Source of the DNA: Calendula officinalis
Taxonomy: Eukaryota > Streptophyta > Magnoliopsida > Asterales > Asteraceae
Assembly (NCBI GenBank): GCA_963853835.1
Contig: OY970827.1
Location: 80,121,234 to 80,185,233, forward strand
Length of the DNA stretch: 64,000 nucleotides
Direction of reading: 5' to 3'
Under the pieces are notes generated by a model that did not search any database, had not been told where the DNA came from, and saw only the letters and a program-made list of their open reading frames with translations. The translations under genes and the position numbers were made by a program. Positions 55,146 to 64,000 of this stretch are shown piece after piece; position 1 is the first letter of the stretch, and every line of letters begins with the position of its first letter.

Positions 55146-56218
55146 GTTTACATTTTGTGTAAGTTACATTAGTAAAAATATCATATTAGATTTATTTTCT
55201 TTTGAACACTCTATATTATATTATATAGAATTGTCTTTAAATTTAATTTGAATTGAAAATGTCAAATAACATAATACAGTCTATTATGAAAGTATCCAGT
55301 TAATTATCTAATACAATATATAATTAGGTTAAATTTATATTATAACATGTCACTAATAATTCGATAATGTTATAAATAAATACACCTCAACTTTCAAATC
55401 ATTGGTATTTACAAAATTTACACAGATTTTAGATTTTATATTAATTATAACTTAATAGACTAATATGTACGTAACTCTTGTAAAGAACAAAACTAAACCT
55501 AGTCCAAATTTTTTGAGTAGCAAAAAGTATAGGTGGTTAAAAATACAAATTGTTAAAGTATTGAAGTTAAAAGTATTTATTATTAATAATAATAGTTCAA
55601 GGGAATCATTTTTAGTATAAAACAAAAAAATGAATTATACAAAATGTTTAAAAATAAAAAAAAAGTGTAGTAAGTATATAAAGAAATTAAATTATTCTGG
55701 GGAGTGTAATCTCTTAATTACTATAAAAAATAATAAAACCTTGTGAAAATGAAAAGACAAAATAAACATGTGAAAATGAAAAGACAAAAGGAAAATTTAG
55801 GAAATAAGATTCGAACATGAGTCATTGGTGTAGTAGGCACGCAACTTTTCCCATCCAACCGTAATAACACTGGATTCACTTTTACACACTAACCTTTATA
55901 TATTAGTTTGAAAAAAAAGAGTCAAAAAGCCTTTATGAACAGTGATTCTAGTATGCTTAATGTATAATAAGAGGAATACTTTGGTTTTTATTATTAATAT
56001 TATTATTAGTAATTTATATACAAAGCTGGTTTCAACGAGGCCTGAATTTTCATACAAACGTTTGTACTTTTATTATTAATCTTATTGAGAGGTAGTTAAA
56101 TGCATAAAGAATCTTCTGACTAATTGTATACCTTTAGGTAGATAACACATGATATAGCTAAACGTTGTACAACTGAAACGTTTATTGATTTAAACAATCT
56201 TTTGGACGCCGTATGAAA
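55146..56218. other. AT-rich sequence, possibly Helitron interior
   Basis: It lies between two Helitron-type tails in opposite orientation. No coding. It may belong to the element ending at 56249 (plus), but no 5' terminus was found. Confidence 0.35.
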
Positions 56219-56249
56219 ATACCCGCAGCATCGCGCGGGCAACATTATG
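56219..56249 (+). mobile_element. Helitron 3' end
   Basis: An imperfect hairpin, CCCGCAGCATCGCGCGGG, is followed by CAACATTATG and CTAG, then T. This is the canonical CTRR|T layout. The 5' end is not identified. Confidence 0.6.
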
Positions 56250-56315
56250 CTAGTTGTTACACATTTACAAACCTAAAAGCAAATGATTCACTACAGTATG
56301 TTGAATAAAAACATT

Positions 56316-57294
56316 TGTTAGTCCCGTGATAAGTGATGAATTGCATTTATACAGTTCTACTGACCAAATTAAAATTGATGACACTCAACAATAAATAAAC
56401 TCTTCTTTATTAATCAATAATGATAAATTAAGATACAAGTAGTTGCGGAATAGCTAAGAACATGAATCCTAACTAAACTACTTGTAAGAGATAGACAATG
56501 ACAAATGATGTCTAAGACGAGTATTGATCAACAACTGATCAATCACAAGACCAGACACCTTTGTTACTAGGATTCAATTATCGAAACAAAGTAACAGAAG
56601 GTATCATTGGTTGTTCACACTTTTCTCAAAAGATATTATCTGAGGAAGCTTTAGCAAGGTGAGAACTTGTTAGGTGCACCTGAAATTCGTTCACCAAATC
56701 TTCTATTTATAGTGTTTGAAAAACATGACAGCTACGAGATGTACGAATGAATCCATGTGTAAGAGGATATTTCATGCGACGAGCACTACTAACAGAATCC
56801 TGACAGTACTTTCTGTCATTTTATGATCGTCGATATCTTCTAGAAGATCTGCATTGGATTCCCTTTTATCGGCGATATATAAACTTGTGCAATACTTGTG
56901 TCTTTTTGTGTCACTGAAACTTCAGACCTTTATACGCTTCAGATCACTATGAGTCTTCGGATACTCATGCATCTTTAGATGGTGGACAGCTTCAATGACG
57001 TTCACTAAGAGTTTTGTTTAGCGAATTATTTTCTTCAAGACTCAGCGTTATTGTCAAGTGTACGCTGAACCTATTACAACTATCTAACCGGTTGATCAGT
57101 CTCTGATTCCGCACGGGGAACTGATCGTTACTTCTATTGTTGATCATATAGTGTAGTCGGGTAACTGAAATCCGAACTGATCAGATTCATAGTTACCCAC
57201 AATCTGAAGAACTAATCTTCAAATTGTCTTCTAACTATTGTCTTTTGTCTTCATTAAATATCTATCAGTGGGGGGCGCTTTCAGCGACCCAACA
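56316..57294 (-). mobile_element. Solo LTR, 979 bp (family A)
   Basis: On the plus strand it runs from TGTTAGTCCCG to CGACCCAACA, with a 5-bp target duplication ACATT at 56311-56315 and 57295-57299. Read on minus it begins TGTTGGGTCGCTGAAAGCG, has a TATAAATAGAAG promoter box (near 56700) and ends ACTAACA. No internal sequence or second LTR is adjacent, so it is a solo LTR left by recombination. It matches the split copy at 2092-7740 and shows the uninterrupted site of the Copia insertion (GTACT at 56806-56810). Confidence 0.88.
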
Positions 57295-57299
57295 ACATT

Positions 57300-58193
57300 G
57301 TTTAAAATTCTCAATCAACATCTAAACTTCATGCTTAGAAGTAAAGACAAAAATCCTTTTCAAAATACAATAATCCAATAGGTGGAAAAAATGACATGAT
57401 AAATGTTTTAATAACAATACATGAGAAAACATATTAGAAAAGTGTCAACAATAAAGTTGATGAGTTCACATGTTTTATGACTTTATAATTCATTGATTTA
57501 CATCAAAATGATAACTGGTATGACTCGTGTACTATAATGACTTTCAAACTGTTTCAAAAACTATAAAACCAAATATAAACATATTTAGTGTTCAAAAACC
57601 TTTTTAAATCATTTCAAATCTATAATCACAATTTGCACATGATCCATATAACAAAAATTTGCACATGCTCAGTGCGTCAAACCATGTTCATGTCATTTTA
57701 AATCATGGGCGAGTTTAGGTCAGCTAAAGCTGAGTGAATTTCCTAGTCATGAATACAAATAATCACATACATTTCACGCACAAATTCATAAAACACTCAA
57801 ACTCATTACTCTTTATTTACTCATTTAAATTACTCGTTTTTGCTATGGTGAGAGTCGGTCTAAACGCAATGCCAACACCTATACGCCCCTTCTCAGTCCA
57901 CCCTCTTCCAACACCATCCTCTAGGTATCCCAAGTGCCACATTTACAACGTGTCTCTAACACTTGGCAAGGGATATATACTCATTTATCTCATTATTAAT
58001 ATAAGTGTCGACTCTACTAAAGGGTTTCATTGTAACTGATTGACCACTTGGGTCAACCTGCTAGTATGCTTGGTTCGAGCCATACTGACAAGAACATGAA
58101 CTTGTTCTTGCCGGTTAAACCAACTAGCTAGTTTAATCCCTAAAAGCGGAACTGAGATTGAACTTAATCCTTAAACCCTAAAGGATTATGGGA
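57300..58193. other. Intergenic, unassigned
   Basis: AT-rich, then a slightly GC-richer part around 57860-58190. No gene recognised. The 101-codon frame at 57734-58039 has no known match. Confidence 0.35.
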
Positions 58194-58846
58194 TGTTGGA
58201 AATCTAAACTAGATTAACAAGAAAGAAACCTTGTACGAAAAACTCGAACACACACACATCCTTGTGGTGTTCGACGAACAACCAAGAACCCTAGGGTTCT
58301 TGGTTCGATTTCGTCCAAGGGGAAAGAAGGGAAAAAGGGTTTTTCCAATTCATACTTTAGATTGCTCAAGATAGATCCACCAGTGATAAACACAACGAGA
58401 AGCCCTCTAGATAAGCTCTTGTAATGATCCTTGTTCTTCAAGACTTGAAGAACACGAAGAACGAACGAAGAACACAAGGCTTGTGTTCTTCCCTTGTGTA
58501 TTCGGACGAAATAGGGAGGAAAGGAGGCCAAAATTCCGTGGCTTATAGTGTGGAATGGGGGGAATAAAGTGAAGCCTAGATCTTCTATTTATAATGGAAG
58601 ATCTTTCACTTAAGTCCTTCTAATTTAATTAAGAAATGTTTCTTAATTAAACTTTTCCTTTTACACTTCCAACCCTTATAGTTTATCTAGTTATTATTGT
58701 TGCACTTAATTATTAAATGTCTAGTATTAATACACTAATATATTCCGTATATTATATACACGAAATATATATACTTTGTATTTATACTTTTAATAATTAA
58801 TTATATAATAAACCTTATATAATTTAGACAATAATATTATCCAACA
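58194..58846 (-). mobile_element. LTR-like unit, 653 bp
   Basis: Bounded by TGTTGGA (58194) and TCCAACA (58846), a perfect TG...CA pair with 7-bp inverted ends. On minus it has a TATAAATAGAAG box (near 58590) followed by a leader-like stretch. No matching 5-bp duplication (TGGGA/CCATA), so it is either one LTR of a decayed element or a solo LTR with altered flanks. Confidence 0.55.
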
Positions 58847-60540
58847 CCATATGCTTTAATTACTTTAAATCATATTATGGATAATCTATAATTAACACAT
58901 TGTAAATTTACTCAACTAGTAAATGTACAAATACTTGTATTAATTAGTTAGATAAACTAATCTAGTAATTAGTTGAACTTAACTTAATACTTAACTGATT
59001 CATAAATGACTATTATGAACCATTCCTCTTCCAAGTATCATTATATATCTTTCTCGTATTACATGCACTCACCGGTGTGACCCTTGAGTGTCCTATAGAC
59101 ATAGACGTGACATCATAGGTTGACTAACTGTGCGCAAAAATCCATCAGACTCCCAATTGTGCAAGTTCGTAACTTAGCTTGATGACACTAGTCCTCCAGC
59201 GGCCCTCTAGCAGGCAATACAGGATAACCAAGCCATAGAAACTCTTATTAATAGCGTCGTCTAGTAAAGAACACTCCGTCTTTACTTCTTGGGTAACGTG
59301 TTAGGTTTATCCCTTGCAGTACGATATTTGTGATAACGAATACGAGCATGGTAGAAATTATCAACTCCTGTACTCGAAATCATTTCTTGACCTCTTGATT
59401 TAAAACTGTGTGATGACGACAAAGAACAGATCAGTTCGTTGAGCACGACCGTGCATTTTAAGTATATCATCATGTCAAGGGATCCATAAAGCCTCGTATC
59501 ACAATCATATTTTAGATTTGTCTAAGACGAACCAAAGCACATTAGTCATTGTATCCCAAATCAAATACCTCAGACTTAAGGACAATCCTAGTGAATAATA
59601 CTTTTGAACTTTTCAACCACGAAGTATTATCACGGTGGTCAATCCAATATTCGTTGAGCTCCAACAGAATATCACCAATATTTTGTTTACACAAAAACTT
59701 GTGTAGCTATCTTCGAAGAACTTCGAATCTACCACCAAATACCGCGATGACGTTAACGTCCCATCAAGGTTCCCACCAAGACGAGTAGTCACGGATTTAT
59801 ACCTTCTGAATAAAATAACCTTCATTCATGGATATTCTTAAAACATACAAAGTCTGAATAACAATGATACCAATTCATGTATCATTCCTAACTGGACCAA
59901 GATACTGAATTATTACTGGATCATTACTTACTCCTTTTGTTCGTGTTGATTACTTAATGACTTTTACAATTTTAATTGTAACTTTATCACTAAACTAGTC
60001 ATTTCTATTAAACTAAAGACATAAGACAAGTATTTGAAAAAAATACTATTTCTTTTGCCTTTGCTAGATTTTGTTCTTGCAACATTGTAGAACATATTCT
60101 AGTCTTGCCTTTTATGCAATTCGGTAAACATAGGAGGATTGGAAAGTAACTCCTTAGTTTCTTGAATTCATAAAATTCTCCTTGTAACTAAAGCCTCTTT
60201 TAGTTACTTGATTTGTAGATATATCATTACTAGTTAAAGAAATTTCCTTAAATGATTATGTTATCCACTGGAGTGTGAACAACCTATTAGATATGCAATA
60301 ATTTATCACAAGACTCGTGATCACGCTATTAGGTTTGCAATAATCTAATTAACGATCATTTATTATTTCTCTTAACTCTTTGGCTAACGACTTGGTAAAA
60401 CCTTGTTGTTAATATCCTACCTAACTTACTATATTCATTAGTACCTCTAATGAATATGTTAGTCATAGCTCCCACTAAATTTTATGGAAATAAGCATTAC
60501 TTAAACTACTACTTTTGACCTAGTCAAAACTTATATAGTT
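58847..60540. other. Probable retroelement-derived sequence without coding
   Basis: Long mixed-composition stretch between an LTR-like unit and a gag remnant on the same strand. 59040-59800 is GC-richer with many stops in all frames. It may be the internal region of a non-autonomous LTR element. Nothing recognised. Confidence 0.3.
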
Positions 60541-60990
60541 TAACCCTTTAAGAATTAATCAATTATCAAAGTCATCCTTTGGATTTGCGAATATCCAACA
60601 TTCCTTTGACGGGAATCATGACTTTCATTGATTACTGTATCTAACAAGTATAAGACACTTGAATCAATACTTCCAATTCTTAAGTGTATTAGTATCTTTT
60701 ATGAATCTCATTTAATGCCAAAGTCATTTCTTGGATTTCTCAAATATCCATTATTCCTATTAGGGAATTATGACTTGTTCAAATGTTGTATTTATTACAA
60801 GTATAAAAGACTTGCAATAATACCTTTTAATTCTTAAATTCTTTAATATAGTTTGTCGCTTTTAAAGTTCATTTAATGTCTAAGTCATTTTCCTTGGATT
60901 ATACGAATATCTAATTATTCCTATTAGGGAATTATGACTTCATTAAATTCCTTTATCACAAGTATGAAATACTTGTAATAATACTCTTTA
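60541..60990. repeat. Three imperfect tandem copies, period 150-170 bp
   Basis: Each copy has GTCAT(C/T)(C/T)TTTGGATT, then an ATATC(C/T)A(A/T)(C/T)ATTCCT block, then ATGACTT, then ACAAGTAT(A/G)A. Copies start near 60571, 60723 and 60894. Non-coding. Confidence 0.65.
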
Positions 60991-61584
60991 AAGTCTATCT
61001 TGATTATATCCAATATAATCATACTATATTAACACTAATACTTTAAAATTTACTATCATAAGTAACCATTACTTAAGATGTTTTAAATAAGTTCAATGTA
61101 CCTTGAACTTTATGCTTTCCATAAAAACTCTTAAATACTTTCATTAGAAAAACTTTCTAATTACTAGCATCTAAGTAATTTGAGCTTCTAAGATATTCAC
61201 ACAACAATCAAACAAATATAAAAAATGAGATCATTATTAAGTCAATACTTGACTTTATAATCTAGTCATAAAACTTGACTAATGTAATTATCACACATGC
61301 ACACATTATAATTCAACCATGGATCCATAATTTGATAAAACCAAAAACGAGTTTTAACATAAAAATTTGTCTTAACAAAATAAAATTATTTTCCTTGGAT
61401 CCAAAATGAAAATACTGAATTATAAAATTAACTTGGTGCTTGTGGGATTATTACTATCTCATGCAGGCCATCTTCACTTTCCATCATCTCTTGCAATAAA
61501 CGATTGCAAAAGTTGAGTTACTCGTAATAACTTTTACAAGTAGGAAAATGAGTATCTAGAAGTTGGTTAAGTCAACTGATTAGC
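60991..61584. other. AT-rich stretch
   Basis: Many CTTGAC/CTTGTAAT phrases like the tandem repeat to the left. No gene. Confidence 0.35.
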
Positions 61585-62240
61585 AAGCATGGCCTCCTAC
61601 CCTTTGACCCTCGCCACAACCAAGACACCGTTTCTCGGTCTTGTCTTGTTTGGCTTTACCTTCTTGACCTTTTGTTTGACTCTATTACCCTTGGGCACGT
61701 TTTGGCTGAGATCGGTTTTACCCTTTCCCTTTCCACTGCGCCTCTTTCTCTTTTTCACTACCATCATCAGTTACTACGAGATCATTCTTAAACTTGGTCC
61801 CCAAACTCAACTCATTAGTCTTGAGCAAGGAATGTAGCTCATCAATGGATTGCTCCATGTTATGCATGTTGTAGTTGACTACATAAGGCTTATAGTCATC
61901 TGACAACGAGTTGAGTATCATTTCTGTTGCTAACTGCAACGGTACAGGGTGTCCTAGTCTTTTTAAGACGATCCATGTGCTCTTTTCATTTCCATGACGT
62001 GAGCACTTACTGATGATCCCTTAACCATCTTGCAAGAGTTGAAAACTCTACAAGCGTAATATGCTTGTACTGGTTCATTTCTAGCATTCGCGTCAGGGGC
62101 ATTTAGCATTGCTCTTTCTAGGACATTTCCTTTTCTCTCATGCCAAAGCATAATCCGAAGATCACGCTTCCAATTGAGAAACTTTGACCCAGTCAATTTG
62201 TCCTTTTCTAGAAACAAGCGTAGTGAGAGATTATTGGTAC
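61585..62240 (-). pseudogene. Copia gag remnant, minus strand
   Basis: From about 62220 leftward: FLEKDKLTGSKFLNWKRDLR (typical gag N-terminus), then KMVKGSSVSAHVMEMK, then QLATEMILNSLSDDYKPYVV and NYNMHNMEQSIDELHSLLKT. Further left in other frames there is a basic stretch and a damaged zinc knuckle (CLGCGEGQ...GGHAC). No protease, integrase or RT follows to the left, so this may be a gag-only non-autonomous element or a truncated Copia. Belongs with the CCHC-type Copia at 32740, not the one at 2613. Confidence 0.8.
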
Positions 62241-63677
62241 GTGTCGTTTTGGTTGTTGCTGCCGTCTACAAATGAAACCCAGTTTAATAAGTAATCATCA
62301 ACAAACATCTCTAAAATATATTATAAACCCATAATTAATATTTTAGGCATAGGATCCATATATCACATTCTCGCCGCAAGGTTTGGGCACTTCCCGACGA
62401 GACATGCTATTTCTGGTAGGTAACATCCTTACCGATCGTATTAGGACTTGACACGATTCCTAGGGGTCGTAGAATCTTTAGACTTATAACTTATTACAAC
62501 CTTGTACGAATTTAATCATACATTTTTAAGTTGCAATAAAGTCTAGTATGTTTATTCTACTCAAGTACTTTTTGGGTCGGGACTCCCGATTATCACCAAA
62601 GTAGATCAGACCATCTAAGACAGTGCGATGTTCTGCGCCGGGACTCCCGATTATCACAGAACCTTACACACCCTAACACTCTCAATGATTTGAATCCATA
62701 TCTAAGGTTCTTTATCCTTACAATATGAATATCGTTGAACAAGTGAGGTGTTCCATTAGGTGGATAGTACTTCGATCTAAGATTTTCTTGGGTTTGTTTA
62801 AGTCTTAAACTAAACTTAAACCTTATTCCATGTTTAATCTTTATTTAAAATGTGCGACTTGTGTTATTCAAGAATTTCATAAGACGCCTTTCTAAATATC
62901 TTTTAAAACTTTAAGTTTTAAATTTGTTCGATTTTACTTTGTATACCTAGAGACGAGATGTACAAAAGATATTACTAGGTTTTGTGAAAAACCTTATCTT
63001 AATAAAACGTACTTGTTTTATTTATTTGAAAAACTTGAAACCCTATGTTAAACTTTAAAATATAGATTTTAATTCTTTATGACTTACGAACACAAGTCAT
63101 AACTTTAATTTAACATAACTAGTTTTTCTATGTTTAATAATAAAATTAAACATTTACTTATTAGATTCTCCAAAACTATGTCCTAAGGGCATCTTTATAA
63201 ACTTTACGATTTTCTTGTGTAGCTCCCACTAGCTCCAACAACCATGATGGAACTTGGGTAAACACAATCACTAGTTTGTACTTGGTGAATACTAATAAAC
63301 TTATTATATATATAAGCTATATATAATAATCTTAGCTTGTTTTAAATCATTCTTATATTTAACTTAGACTAGTTAAATATAGGTTCTAAAATTTTCTATG
63401 TTATTTTACGCTTGATCATTAATCTAGTATTTTACGTAACTCGTAATATACTTGTATAAATAACTAGTTATAATTACATATAACTTTATACAATCTAATT
63501 ATAATATTTATAACTTTTGTATCATCTAATTATAATATAACTTCGTTTGCACAATTTCTAGTTGTTTACAACTTTGTACATTCTAGTTCAAATTATAACT
63601 TAATACAAATTTCTAGTTACTTAATATTATAACTATGATCAAAATAACATTTAATTTAATTGTTCCATTTAATCTTG
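62241..63677. other. Leader-like and AT-rich sequence right of gag
   Basis: On the minus strand this is upstream of gag. 62340-62760 contains the phrase CGGGACTCCCGATTATCAC twice (about 62579 and 62639). CTCCAACA at about 63233 could be an LTR edge, but no partner was confirmed. 63260-63660 is very AT-rich with repeated TAACTAGTTATAAT-like phrases. Confidence 0.35.

Positions 63678-64000
<323 letters not shown>

Overview
This is a plant nuclear window, almost certainly from a eudicot with a repeat-rich genome. The evidence is spliced genes with GT-AG introns, a CYP76-type P450 exon, a plant HECT ubiquitin ligase, a subgroup-20 R2R3-MYB gene, and plant-type Copia, LINE, MULE, PIF/Harbinger, hAT, Stowaway, CACTA and Helitron elements. 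Nothing seen fixes the family or species; an asterid such as a composite is only a guess.

Only three host loci look real. They are the last exon of a cytochrome P450 (836-1438, exon 1 not visible), a complete 26-exon UPL6-type HECT E3 ligase (21321-29626, 1025 aa), and a complete three-exon R2R3-MYB gene (52779-54059, 301 aa). A fourth locus (11789-13603) is a set of broken gene pieces: a homocysteine S-methyltransferase pseudogene followed by a VAP/MSP-domain exon.

Layout. 1-9.5 kb: P450 exon, then a 4767-bp Copia element nested in an older LTR, then a decayed minus-strand coding remnant split by a Stowaway MITE. 9.5-20 kb: one CACTA end, gene fragments, palindromic elements set in TA microsatellites, a minisatellite, a CAC/GTG fold-back element and a 2.7-kb non-autonomous Helitron. 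20.9-29.7 kb: UPL6 with two intronic palindromic MITEs. 30-38.5 kb: Stowaway, Copia remnants on both strands and a tandem repeat. 38.7-40.7 kb: a PIF/Harbinger transposon with one nonsense codon. 41-43.8 kb: Helitron tail, a SINE split by a hAT MITE, and a Stowaway carrying a nested palindrome. 43.8-49.6 kb: a nearly full-length L1-type LINE with a 17-bp target duplication. 49.9-52.4 kb: a MULE with ~450-bp terminal inverted repeats that carry inward promoters and two convergent decayed genes. 52.4-54.1 kb: the MYB gene. 54-64 kb: SINE-like and Helitron ends, a 979-bp solo LTR, another LTR, a Copia gag remnant and a long TA tract.

The most unusual object is the MULE at 50081-52247. Its minus strand keeps only the C-terminal SWIM finger and CCHC knuckle of a transposase. 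Its plus strand carries a separate two-exon gene of unknown function that faces the transposase remnant. All start, stop, splice and repeat boundaries were read by eye; no alignment or database search was run.
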